DNA from: UBA1756 sp045132235
GTDB lineage: Bacteria > Bacteroidota > Bacteroidia > Bacteroidales > WCHB1-69
Length of the DNA stretch: 64,000 nucleotides
Assembly (NCBI GenBank): GCA_045132235.1
Contig: JBGURX010000051.1
Location: forward strand, 21,476-85,475
Direction: 5' to 3'
A program made the translations under genes and the position numbers. The notes under the pieces are model-generated. The model did not search any database. It saw nothing but the letters and a program-made list of their open reading frames with translations, and was not told the origin of the DNA. Position 1 is the stretch's first letter, and every line of letters begins with the position of its first letter. Positions 8,653 to 17,393 of the stretch are shown here, one piece after another.

Positions 8653-11600
8653 ATGAAAAAGGGGCTCTTGTTATTGCTGTTAGGTCTCTTGTCGTTGTGG
8701 GGATGGGGGCAGCAGGATATGCTGAACCAAACCTACAGTCAGATAGAGAACATCCTGACACCGGAGGACGAGGCACTGCTACGGGCCTGTCCTATACTGA
8801 AGTTAGATGCCATACAGATGGCACGTCCTTTGCCGGCGGCAGTGGACAACTCCCAACTGCCCTACATGGGCCCGATTTACGGCCAGTCGGCACTGGAGTG
8901 CGGACAGGCGTCCAGCATCGTCTATACCTTTTCGTATGAGATCAACCGGCGTCGCGGGACCAACAACGACAGCTATATGCGCCGTTATCCTTCCCACTTC
9001 GCATGGAATTTCTGCAACGGTGGCAGAAGCAGTGGCGTGAGTTTCATGGATACTTGGGAGGTAATCCGCACCGCCGGCACCCCCAACGTGTCTGACTGGG
9101 GCGGCTGGTACTCCACCGGCGGCCCGGCTCGCTGGGCTTCTGGCTACAACCTTTACTACAAGGCCATGCAGAACCGCATCGTGGAATTCTTGGCCATCCC
9201 CACCGACACGGAAGAGGGACTGCTCACCCTGAAACACTGGCTCGACAACCACCTCTGCGGCGACGAGCACGGCGGACTCGCCAACTTCTACTCCACCCAC
9301 GTGCCCAACGGCAGCGAAGAACTGCTGCGCCAGATTCCCGAAGGCACCCCCCATGCCGGCATGTGGATCGTACCCCACTTCAAAGCCAATGTGAACCACG
9401 GCCAGACCATCGTCGGCTACAACGACTCCATCTGCTGGGACTTCAACGGCGACGGCCTCTACACCAACGACCGCGACCTCAACAGCGACGGCATCGTGGA
9501 TATGCGCGACTGGGAGGTCGGTGCAGTGATTTTCTGCAACTCCTTCGGCACCGGCTTCGCCAACGAAGGCTACTGCTATTTCCCCTACCGCCAGCTGGCA
9601 CAGCTCCCCGCGGAGGGCGGCATCTGGAACAAATGCGTGTATGTGGTGAATGTGAAAGATCCCGTCACACCACGCCTCACCTACAAAGTGACCCTCGACC
9701 ACACCTGCCGCCAGAAAATCAAGCTGCAGGCGGGTGTGGCTACCAATGTCAATGCCACAGAGCCGGAATACACCATCGACTGGGCCGTGTTCAACTTCCA
9801 AGGCGGCGAACACTACATGCAGGGCGACTCCACCGACGAGCAGCGCACCATCGAGCTGGGTCTGGACGTAAGCCGCCTGCTGGAATACATCGAGCCGGGA
9901 CAGCAAGCCAAGTTCTTCCTGCAAGTCATTGAAAACGACCCCGACGGCACCTCCGATGGTCAGGTGGTGGATTTTACCCTGATGGATTATGAAAGCGCAC
10001 TTATCCCCCATCAGACCGCCTGTTCAGAATCGAATGTGCCGCTAACGAACAACGGCACCACGACGCTTTCCGTGGTGAGCAGCATCAACTTCACCCGCCC
10101 CCGCATGCAGCCCGACCCGCCGGTCATGGAGGCCTTCACCGACTACACCTACCAGATTCCCGCCACTGGCGGCACCGCCCCCTACCGTTTTGAATTCACC
10201 AAAGAGTATAAGATAGAGGAGTTCACTGCGAACATACCCTCCGCCACTGGCAATACCGTCACCTTCGCCAACACCGATGAAGGCAATGTCATCCTCGACC
10301 TGCCCTTCTCCTTCCCCTATTACGACAACCAGTACGACCAAATCTGCCTCTTTGCCAACGGCTACATGACCTTCCGCTACAACACCTACAACTGGCCCTT
10401 CCTCCAGAATACTGCCCTCCAGACCAAAGCCACTGAAATGATCGCTCCCTTCCGTGCCGATTTGGTGGTGACCAATGTCAAGATGGCCCAAAGTGCTTCG
10501 GAAGTTTCCATTTCGGTGCAGGCCCGTCTCTACAGCCAGAGTTCCAGCACCATCTCTTACGTGGTGAAACTCTACCCCAACGGCGTCATTGAATACTATT
10601 ACGGCACGATGAACTATACAGGAAAGGGCGGCCTCTCGCTCATTTCGCGCGGCGACACCCGCATCTACCAGAAAACGCCCGTTTCGGAAGTAACCGCCGC
10701 ACAGATTTCCAACCGCTGCTTCCGCTTCACCCCGCCGCAGAAGGTCGATTTCCTCACCCTGAGCCGCGACGGCTTGCTGGCCGGCTTCTCCGAAACAGCC
10801 TTCACCCACCTGCCGGTGGATGTCACCTGCTCCGACATCAACGACCAACGGCACGATACCACCGTGTATCTCTCTTGCGAATACGGCAATATGCTAATCC
10901 TTACTGATTTGCATGTCGAAGCTGGCAGCGACGACATCATCTCTGCCGGCGAGGAGGTCCTCCTGTCGTTTACCGTCAGAAACCTTGACACCATCGCCTA
11001 CGAAAACTGCCGTGTCCGCTTTTCCACCGCCTGTCCCTACGTGGAGATGATCGACGATGAAGAATATTTCGGCTACATCGGCGGAGGCAATGCCTACACG
11101 CTGAATCACGCCATCCGCTTCAGAGCCGCCTCCAACACCCCCAACCTCACCATCGCAGATTTTGCCGCCGTCATCACCAACGACAACTACCCCATGACCT
11201 CCATCATCCCGCTCACTATCTATTCGCATTGGCTTGAAATTGTTTCGTTTGCCATTGAAGATGGTGCCAACCGCCGCGTGGATGCCAACGAGGTTGACAC
11301 ACTGCACGTCTGGTTCAAAAATGTGGGCTACGAAGATATTGAAGATCTGATGTTTGAGATGCAAATAGAGGAACCTCACATCTACCCGATGGACATCCGC
11401 GACGATTTCTATCTGATGGGGCCCGGCGAGATACGCATGGCCGAGTTCATTTTCCGCACCGATGCGCAATACCAACCCCTCAGCGTGCTGGATATACCCA
11501 TCAACGTTTATGTGGGCGGTCAGTATAGCGATACCAAAGTTATCACCATCATAGGCGAAAGCAACTGCGAGAGCTTCGAGAACGGCTTGCCTGCCAACTT

Positions 11601-12561
11601 CTCCTACGCCGACACTGCATGGTACCGCACCACCAACCAAGCGGCCGACGGAGAATACAGTATCTGCTCCGGCAACATCTCCCACAACGACACCTCCACC
11701 CTCATCTGCCAGTTCACCGCCCTGCGCGAAGGAGTGGTGTCGTTCAGCTACAAGACCTCCACCGAAAACAACTACGACTGGCTCTATTTCTACATCGACG
11801 GCACGCAGCAGATGCGCTGGTCCGGCCAGCACGACTGGGACCAGTTCCAGTCGCCGGTGCAGCCGGGCGAGCACACACTCACATGGAAATATATCAAGGA
11901 TTATTCGGTTAACGGCGGCGATGACAAAGTGTGGATCGACGACGTGTGCTTCCCGTTGGAGAACGATGCCACCCCCGAACTGCAAATCACCCCCTCCTCC
12001 GTCTCGCTGACCGTTGGTCCGGAAGAGGAGACTGTACCGCTCACCTACGAATCAGTCACCCCGATTTACCTGCTGTATGAAAACCGTATCGTGAACGAGG
12101 ATTTACAGCCCCTCGGCTGGGCATCCATCGAATACCCCAACGGCAGCCTCAACGCCCTGTCCTCGCGCGAAATGAACCTGACGCTGCACCTCGGCGGACT
12201 GCCCGACGGCGTCTATCACGCCTACCTGATCGCCACCGTGCAGGACGGCAACGAAGTGACCGTGCCCATCTCGGTCATCGCCACCGGTACGGGTGTTGAC
12301 GAATACACGGCAGAAGGCGTCACCCTGAAGGTCTATCCCAACCCCACCACGGGACGGGTGACCGTGGAACAGGAGGGCGTGGCCGACGGACAGACGGTGC
12401 AGTGCCGGCTGTTTGATGTGTCGGGACGGCAGATGAGTGCCTGCCAGAAGGAGGCCGCCCGCTTCGAACTGGATCTGGACGGCTTCGCCCCGGGCTTCTA
12501 TTTCCTGCACATCAGCCGGATGGACGGCACGTCGCAGGTGGTTAAAATCGTCAAAAGATAG
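8653..12561 (+). CDS. T9SS-secreted papain-like (C1) cysteine peptidase-like protein
   Basis: A 1302-residue secreted protein. After the signal peptide (1-20) comes a C1-like catalytic domain at about residues 65-320. Gln78 precedes Cys83 in LECGQASSIV, His249 lies in NHGQTIVGY, and Asn296 in CNSFGTGF, in the order Gln-Cys-His-Asn. An acidic DxNxDG insertion (about 263-287) looks like paired calcium-binding loops. Beyond residue 320 are beta-rich modules, including a jelly-roll-like region (about 965-1100) resembling MAM/carbohydrate-binding folds. The C-terminus is a type A sorting domain (YPNPTTG... ending KIVKR). The Cys sits one residue nearer the Gln than in papain, so activity needs checking. 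The AlgI-like gene starts 7 nt later. Confidence 0.82.
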   Translation: MKKGLLLLLLGLLSLWGWGQQDMLNQTYSQIENILTPEDEALLRACPILKLDAIQMARPLPAAVDNSQLPYMGPIYGQSALECGQASSIVYTFSYEINRRRGTNNDSYMRRYPSHFAWNFCNGGRSSGVSFMDTWEVIRTAGTPNVSDWGGWYSTGGPARWASGYNLYYKAMQNRIVEFLAIPTDTEEGLLTLKHWLDNHLCGDEHGGLANFYSTHVPNGSEELLRQIPEGTPHAGMWIVPHFKANVNHGQTIVGYNDSICWDFNGDGLYTNDRDLNSDGIVDMRDWEVGAVIFCNSFGTGFANEGYCYFPYRQLAQLPAEGGIWNKCVYVVNVKDPVTPRLTYKVTLDHTCRQKIKLQAGVATNVNATEPEYTIDWAVFNFQGGEHYMQGDSTDEQRTIELGLDVSRLLEYIEPGQQAKFFLQVIENDPDGTSDGQVVDFTLMDYESALIPHQTACSESNVPLTNNGTTTLSVVSSINFTRPRMQPDPPVMEAFTDYTYQIPATGGTAPYRFEFTKEYKIEEFTANIPSATGNTVTFANTDEGNVILDLPFSFPYYDNQYDQICLFANGYMTFRYNTYNWPFLQNTALQTKATEMIAPFRADLVVTNVKMAQSASEVSISVQARLYSQSSSTISYVVKLYPNGVIEYYYGTMNYTGKGGLSLISRGDTRIYQKTPVSEVTAAQISNRCFRFTPPQKVDFLTLSRDGLLAGFSETAFTHLPVDVTCSDINDQRHDTTVYLSCEYGNMLILTDLHVEAGSDDIISAGEEVLLSFTVRNLDTIAYENCRVRFSTACPYVEMIDDEEYFGYIGGGNAYTLNHAIRFRAASNTPNLTIADFAAVITNDNYPMTSIIPLTIYSHWLEIVSFAIEDGANRRVDANEVDTLHVWFKNVGYEDIEDLMFEMQIEEPHIYPMDIRDDFYLMGPGEIRMAEFIFRTDAQYQPLSVLDIPINVYVGGQYSDTKVITIIGESNCESFENGLPANFSYADTAWYRTTNQAADGEYSICSGNISHNDTSTLICQFTALREGVVSFSYKTSTENNYDWLYFYIDGTQQMRWSGQHDWDQFQSPVQPGEHTLTWKYIKDYSVNGGDDKVWIDDVCFPLENDATPELQITPSSVSLTVGPEEETVPLTYESVTPIYLLYENRIVNEDLQPLGWASIEYPNGSLNALSSREMNLTLHLGGLPDGVYHAYLIATVQDGNEVTVPISVIATGTGVDEYTAEGVTLKVYPNPTTGRVTVEQEGVADGQTVQCRLFDVSGRQMSACQKEAARFELDLDGFAPGFYFLHISRMDGTSQVVKIVKR

Positions 12562-12567
12562 CAGCGC

Positions 12568-13989
12568 GTGGTTTTCAGCAGCCCGATTTTCCTGTTCATC
12601 TTCCTCCCCATCCTGATGGCCGTGTACTGGCTGTCTCCCTACAAGGCCAAGAACTGGATTCTGCTGGTTGCCAGCTTGTTCTTCTATGCGTGGGGCGAGC
12701 CGCTCTTCATGGTGGCGGTGGTACTGTCGGTGCTGGCCGATTACTTCATCGCCCGCAGGCTGGCGGCGAGCGAAGGACGGAAAAGGAAAGGCTGGCTGGC
12801 GGTATCGCTGGTGCTGAACATCGGACTACTGCTCTATTTCAAGTACGCCAACTTCTTCATCGACAACATTCAGGCGCTCCATGCAGCCTTGGGTTGGAAA
12901 CCGCTCAAGTGGGTGGAAGTGGCCCTGCCGGTGGGCATCTCCTTCATCACATTCCAGAAAATTTCATACATGGTGGATGTCTATCGCCGTACCGTGGAGC
13001 CGCAGCGCAACGTGCGCGACCTGATGCTCTACATCCTGATGTTCCCGCAGCTGATTGCCGGCCCCATCGTGCGCTACAAGGACATCTCGGAGCAACTCAC
13101 CAACCGGAAGGACTCCGACACCTTCGACCGCCGCGTGGTGGGCTTTTCGCGCTTCATGTTCGGCATGGGAAAGAAGGTGTTGATTGCCAATGTCTTGGCT
13201 GAATATGTGGATGCCGTGTTTGCCGCCTCGCCCGGCGATTTCTCCTCCGGCACCGCATGGATTGCCATCCTCGCCTACACCTTCCAGATTTACTTCGACT
13301 TCTCCGGCTACTCCGACATGGCCTTAGGGTTGGGCATGATGCTGGGCTTCCGCTTCCCCGAAAACTTCAATTTTCCCTATATTTCGCAGAGCATCACCGA
13401 GTTCTGGCGCAGGTGGCACATCACTCTCAGCACATGGATCAAAGACTACCTCTACATTCCGATGGGCGGAAACCGCGTGAAAGTGCCGCGCATGTATTTC
13501 AACTTGGTGTTCGCCTTCTTCATCTCCGGCTTCTGGCACGGCGCGGCATGGACCTTCATCGTGTGGGGTCTGTACCACGGCTTTTTCCTCATTATGGATA
13601 AACTTTGCATGCGCAAAGTATTGGGCTGGATAGGACGCTTTCCTGCCATGCTGCTCACCTTTTTCGTGGCAATGGTGGGCTGGATCTTCTTCCGCGCCGA
13701 CAACCTGACGTATGCCTTCGCCTTTCTGCGCCGTATGTTCGCCTTCGACGGTCGTTGGGATGAATTTTATTGCGACCGCCGCTTCCTGTTCATCTTTTTT
13801 GTGGCCATTATCGGCTCCTTCTGGGGCTTTTTCCGCAAAGGCGAGCAGTTCCAGTACAAATTCTTTGCCGAACAGCCTGAAAAGAAATGGTTGGTGCTGG
13901 GCTTCTGCATGGCGGTGGTGCTGTACGTGCTGTGCGGCGGCTCGCTGTTGGCCGGCGGCCTCAACCCGTTCATTTATTTCCGGTTTTAA
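12568..13989 (+). CDS. MBOAT O-acyltransferase, AlgI type
   Basis: A 473-residue polytopic membrane acyltransferase starting at GTG. MBOAT enzymes move acyl groups across the inner membrane onto polysaccharides, teichoic acids, lipids or proteins. Visible hallmarks are FFYAWGEP near the N-terminus, the VALPVGISFITFQ segment, WRRWHITLSTWIKDYLYIP, and the catalytic-histidine region ISGFWHGAAWTF (about residues 319-330). About 11 hydrophobic helices. Alginate acetylation needs an AlgJ/AlgX-like SGNH partner, and none follows. Instead the gene sits directly behind a T9SS cargo gene. Substrate unknown; co-transcription with the peptidase gene is likely from the 6-nt gap. Confidence 0.88.
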   Translation: MVFSSPIFLFIFLPILMAVYWLSPYKAKNWILLVASLFFYAWGEPLFMVAVVLSVLADYFIARRLAASEGRKRKGWLAVSLVLNIGLLLYFKYANFFIDNIQALHAALGWKPLKWVEVALPVGISFITFQKISYMVDVYRRTVEPQRNVRDLMLYILMFPQLIAGPIVRYKDISEQLTNRKDSDTFDRRVVGFSRFMFGMGKKVLIANVLAEYVDAVFAASPGDFSSGTAWIAILAYTFQIYFDFSGYSDMALGLGMMLGFRFPENFNFPYISQSITEFWRRWHITLSTWIKDYLYIPMGGNRVKVPRMYFNLVFAFFISGFWHGAAWTFIVWGLYHGFFLIMDKLCMRKVLGWIGRFPAMLLTFFVAMVGWIFFRADNLTYAFAFLRRMFAFDGRWDEFYCDRRFLFIFFVAIIGSFWGFFRKGEQFQYKFFAEQPEKKWLVLGFCMAVVLYVLCGGSLLAGGLNPFIYFRF

Positions 13990-13996
13990 CCCTGTA

Positions 13997-14018
13997 GAGA
14001 CGCGATTCATCGCGTCTC
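13997..14018. repeat. Short palindrome, dispersed-repeat type
   Basis: GAGACGCG and CGCGTCTC flank a 6-nt loop. It resembles the GTAGAGACGCG-type intergenic palindromes found in many copies in some bacterial genomes. It may also act as the transcript end of the MBOAT gene. Confidence 0.5.
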
Positions 14019-14041
14019 CGTTAATAAACCGTACCTGCACC

Positions 14042-14072
14042 ATTCCGCCGCTTGCTGCGCAAGCGGCGGAAT
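14042..14072. repeat. Perfect 13-bp inverted repeat
   Basis: Two perfect 13-bp arms (ATTCCGCCGCTTG and its complement) around a 5-nt loop, between convergent genes. No U tract follows, so the role is undetermined; transcript end or dispersed palindrome. Confidence 0.55.
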
Positions 14073-14107
14073 CTACATTGTTCCATTTGATGAATTAATT
14101 GCACAAA

Positions 14108-14135
14108 AAAAGCGGAAGATTGCTCTTCCGCTTTT
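14108..14135 (-). terminator. Intrinsic terminator after the acidic lipoprotein gene
   Basis: A perfect 12-bp stem (AAAAGCGGAAGA/TCTTCCGCTTTT) with a TTGC loop. Read leftward it is followed by a run of U residues, a classical terminator for the gene starting at 14471. It is nearly symmetrical and may work in both directions. Confidence 0.8.
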
Positions 14136-14159
14136 GGATAGGTAAACAAAGTTTACAGA

Positions 14160-14471
14160 TTATCTGTTACCCTTGCTGTTTTTACCTTTGGTGTTGATTT
14201 TGAGCTCAACATTGCCGTCTTTGTCAGCGGTAACGTTGGTGTTCTCGGTCTCAACCTTCACACCTTCGTTCTTGTCGCCAGAAACTTTCACACCTTCTTT
14301 TTTCTCCTCGGTAACGGGAGCGGTGGTTTCAACGGTAGCTTCCTGAGCCGGTTCATCAACGGTAGCTTCTACTTCTTCTGCTACGGGTTCTTCAACTGCT
14401 TTGTCTTTAGTGTCGTTGCTGCAAGCGAAGAACAGGCCAGCGGCCAAAACTGCTAAGAATACTTTTTTCAT
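14160..14471 (-). CDS. Small acidic lipoprotein, hypothetical
   Basis: A 103-residue protein. The signal peptide ends at the lipobox GLFFAC (Cys17). The mature part is low-complexity, rich in Glu, Val, Thr and Lys, with an imperfect internal repeat (EGVKVSGDKN then EGVKVETENT) and a basic C-terminus (KGKNSKGNR). No known domain is apparent and the mature region is probably disordered. It lies 47 nt downstream of another lipoprotein gene on the same strand and ends at a strong terminator. Confidence 0.72.
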   Translation of the reverse strand: MKKVFLAVLAAGLFFACSNDTKDKAVEEPVAEEVEATVDEPAQEATVETTAPVTEEKKEGVKVSGDKNEGVKVETENTNVTADKDGNVELKINTKGKNSKGNR

Positions 14472-14518
14472 TGTTTAAAAAATTTAAGGTTTATAAAAAA
14501 GTTTTGGTTGTCAAAAAA

Positions 14519-15022
14519 TTATTTGGCAGGAACATAGGTGAGAACGAAAGTGTAGGTGCCGGGTTTGCCCTTAGAAGTATCTTCGGTCAGAGTCCAAGTG
14601 AAGGAAACTTTGAGTTCGTCTTTCACAAGGTTGATGATTTTGCAGCTTTCAACCTCATCGTCATAGAAGAAGGGGATCTGCATGTCAAGAACTTTTTCTT
14701 CCTCGTTGATAGCCCATTTGCCGAGAGAGGTTTCCTGGCTGGGTTGCCACTCGCAAACGTCAGTACCGGGGTTCATGTACTCATAACCATCTTCGTTGAA
14801 TTTGATAACATCGTCTTTTTCGCAGTCATAGATGTAACCGTCGAAAAGATTGTTGATGGTGGTGTTGTCATCGAAAACATAACCATTGGTGCATTCTGCA
14901 ACTGAGAGGGTCCAACCCTTTTCAGTTTTCAGATAATCAGTCATGGTCTGCTGTTTGCAGGAAGTGAATGCGAAAACACTCACGATGGCAATTGCGATAA
15001 CGCTTAAAATGCTCTTTTTCAT
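14519..15022 (-). CDS. Lipocalin-like lipoprotein
   Basis: A 167-residue lipoprotein (lipobox FAFTSC, Cys22). The pattern is that of Bacteroidota lipocalin-like proteins: a W/G opening (GWTLSVAECTNG), a DDVIKFNEDGYEYM strand pair, GKWAINEEEKVLDM, and terminal strands KVSFTWTLTEDT and TYTFVLTYVPAK. Four mature cysteines could pair. These proteins are anchored beta-barrels of largely unknown ligand. A TAnnTTTG element lies about 40 nt upstream of the start. Confidence 0.65.
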   Translation of the reverse strand: MKKSILSVIAIAIVSVFAFTSCKQQTMTDYLKTEKGWTLSVAECTNGYVFDDNTTINNLFDGYIYDCEKDDVIKFNEDGYEYMNPGTDVCEWQPSQETSLGKWAINEEEKVLDMQIPFFYDDEVESCKIINLVKDELKVSFTWTLTEDTSKGKPGTYTFVLTYVPAK

Positions 15023-15061
15023 AGTTTTGATTTTTTGGTTAATAATTAATGTTTAATGATG

Positions 15062-15069
15062 CAAAAATA
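15062..15069 (-). promoter_or_regulatory. -7 element for the lipocalin-like lipoprotein gene
   Basis: The minus strand reads TATTTTTG, about 40 nt upstream of the start codon. The remainder of the 15070-15240 gap is AT-rich; I see no gene there. Confidence 0.55.
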
Positions 15070-15240
15070 CTACATTTTTTGATTGTGATACAACTTTCGT
15101 TGAAATTTCTGTTGTTTTAACTTTTTTTATATTTTCACGAAAAACGATGGGATAGACGAAAGCGTATGGTATGAGTTTAACGAGAATGGTGGGAATTAGA
15201 TTTTTTTAAGAAATGAGTTTTTATAAATAATTGATAATGA

Positions 15241-16116
15241 TTATTTTGAAATTTCAGACAAGGTGATGATTTTATAAACGAGGGTGGCGGCCAGCACGTC
15301 GGAAACCACATTGTCGGGCTGCGGACAGAGCTCCACCACGTCGAAACCGACCACGCGGCAGTGGCGGAAAACCTTGTCAAGAAGCCTCAAAAGCTCCCTC
15401 CAGCCGAGACCGCCGGGCTGTGGAGTGCCCGTGGCCGGCAGCACCGAGGGGTCGAGACCGTCCAAATCGATGGTGAGATACACGTTGGAGGTGAGTCTGT
15501 CGCACACACGGTCCATCCACTCATCGGGTTGCCCCGCAATATGGTGGGCGAAAAAGGTATTCTCCGGCACAAGATGGGGTTTCTCCTCCAAGCACACGGA
15601 GCGGATGCCGACCTGCACGACTCTCGCGCCCATGCACTGGGCACGCCGCATCACACAGGCGTGGTTGTGCGGATTGTCATGGTACTCGTCGCGCAGGTCG
15701 GCATGGGCGTCGATCTGAAGCACAGTCAAGTCAGGATAGCGTTCCAGAGCTGCCCGTATGGCCCCTTCCGACACCGAATGCTCGCCGCCCAGCAAGCCCA
15801 CGGTCTTGCCCCGCTCCATCCACCGGCTCACACGCCGATAAACACTCTCCACCATTTCGTCGGGAGTGTCCAGCTCGGCAATGGGCGCATCGGTATGGAT
15901 GCCGGCGTGGCACGCTTCAATGTCATATACAGGATCGTAAAGTTCAAGGCTGTCGGAAGCCTCGATGATGGCCTGCGGCCCTTTGTCGGCGCCCTTCACG
16001 AAGGTGCTGGTGCCGTCGTACGGCACAGGCACAAGTACGTATCGGGCGGTGTCGGCAAAGGTCAGCTCCTCCTCCATGTCGAGAAAGTAGCCGGTTTCTT
16101 TGGGGAATTTTATCAT
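15241..16116 (-). CDS. speB: Agmatinase/ureohydrolase
   Basis: A 291-residue ureohydrolase that should split agmatine into putrescine and urea. All binuclear manganese motifs are present: GGEHS (about residues 110-114), DAHADLRDEY (about 136-145), and DLDGLDPS (about 217-224) followed by GTPQPGGL. Length is typical. It lies 11 nt behind the MscS-type gene and is the last gene of the lysS transcript. Arginase or another guanidino hydrolase cannot be excluded by sequence alone, but the family resemblance favours agmatinase. Confidence 0.88.
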   Translation of the reverse strand: MIKFPKETGYFLDMEEELTFADTARYVLVPVPYDGTSTFVKGADKGPQAIIEASDSLELYDPVYDIEACHAGIHTDAPIAELDTPDEMVESVYRRVSRWMERGKTVGLLGGEHSVSEGAIRAALERYPDLTVLQIDAHADLRDEYHDNPHNHACVMRRAQCMGARVVQVGIRSVCLEEKPHLVPENTFFAHHIAGQPDEWMDRVCDRLTSNVYLTIDLDGLDPSVLPATGTPQPGGLGWRELLRLLDKVFRHCRVVGFDVVELCPQPDNVVSDVLAATLVYKIITLSEISK

Positions 16117-16127
16117 GGGAATGGTTT

Positions 16128-17372
16128 TCAGTCTTTAAGAGGCTTGTCGGAGGTGCGCTGGAAGGCGCTGAGATGAAAGTATGGGAGGATGGCGTAAAAG
16201 TGGTCGAAAAGATCCGATTGGAGATCTTCATAAGCTTTCCACTCGGTGGCGCGCACGAAGCAGTAGAGCTCCATGGGCAGACCGTTCTCATCAGGGTCGC
16301 GGTGGCGCACCATCAGCAGCGAGGTCTCATCCACCATGGGGTGCTGCCGCAAATAGGCCACCATGTAGGCACGGAGAATGCCGAGGTTGGTCTGGAACTC
16401 AATGTTCGGAATCTCTTGGTTGGAAAGCGGCCGCTCGCTGTTGAGTCGTTCGATATGGGCCTGCGTTTCGTTGATGTAGTCGCGCACAAGGTCAATCTTC
16501 TTGAACTCCTCCAGCATTTCCGGTGTGCAGGGACGGATGGTGTTCACGTCGAGATGGATGGAGCGGGTAATGCGGCGCACCCTGCGCTCACTCATGCCGC
16601 GCCAGTTCTGGATGTCGCTGCCCACCATGGTCTTGATGGGTACGGTTACAATCGAGTTGTCGAAGTTGCGCACCTTCACGGCAATGAGGTTCACCTCTTC
16701 CACGATGCCGTTGGCCTGTCCGTTGGGGTCGGTGATCCAGTCGCCGATGCGCACCATGTCGTTGGAGGAGAGCTGTATGCTGTTGACAAAACCCGTGATG
16801 GTGTCTTGGAAAACAAGCAACAGCACGGCCGAGAAGGCACCGATACCGGCGATGAGTCCGGCCGGCGACTTGTTGACGAGGATGCAGGCGATAAGGATGA
16901 CCGCCAGCACCCACAGCACAATCTTAACGACCTGCTGGTAGCTTTTGATGGGCTTGCGGTTGTGCTTCATTGCCGACACACTCTCCATCACGTCGAGGAA
17001 AGCATTGATGCACCGCACCAGCATAAATATAATGTATATGTTGACGGCGGCATTGAAGAAGCCTATGCTCATGCTCTCCGGCTCGAAAATCTCGCCCGAG
17101 AGACGGAAGACGAAAAACGCCGGCAACAGCATGGAGATGCGGGCGAAAAACTTCTGCTCCAACATGGCCTGCAGCCAGAGGTTGGGCTTGCGCTTCTGGC
17201 GCAACTTGGCAGAGCCGACAAACAGGAGACGGAAAAGCTGATAGACCACCAGCCCGATGAAGAGGGTGGCGGCCAGAATGATGAGCAGCGTGCAGACTTT
17301 CCCCAAACCATCGGGGAAATGAAGCTTCCCCGTGAGGAATTCATTGAGGGAAATTCTGATAAACTGGAACAT
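16128..17372 (-). CDS. MscS-family mechanosensitive channel, YbdG-like
   Basis: A 414-residue inner-membrane protein with about five predicted helices in the first 190 residues. The pore-lining helix and following beta domain are recognisable: GIGAFSAVLLLVFQDTITGF, then DMVRIGDWITDPNGQANGIVEEVNLIAVKVRNFD and a VTVPIKTMVG segment. The size and C-terminal extension fit the YbdG/YnaI-type larger subgroup rather than E. coli MscS. It would release solutes on hypo-osmotic shock. It sits between lysS and speB with gaps of 21 and 11 nt. Confidence 0.88.
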   Translation of the reverse strand: MFQFIRISLNEFLTGKLHFPDGLGKVCTLLIILAATLFIGLVVYQLFRLLFVGSAKLRQKRKPNLWLQAMLEQKFFARISMLLPAFFVFRLSGEIFEPESMSIGFFNAAVNIYIIFMLVRCINAFLDVMESVSAMKHNRKPIKSYQQVVKIVLWVLAVILIACILVNKSPAGLIAGIGAFSAVLLLVFQDTITGFVNSIQLSSNDMVRIGDWITDPNGQANGIVEEVNLIAVKVRNFDNSIVTVPIKTMVGSDIQNWRGMSERRVRRITRSIHLDVNTIRPCTPEMLEEFKKIDLVRDYINETQAHIERLNSERPLSNQEIPNIEFQTNLGILRAYMVAYLRQHPMVDETSLLMVRHRDPDENGLPMELYCFVRATEWKAYEDLQSDLFDHFYAILPYFHLSAFQRTSDKPLKD

Positions 17373-17393
17373 GGCCTTTACAACAGGTTACAA

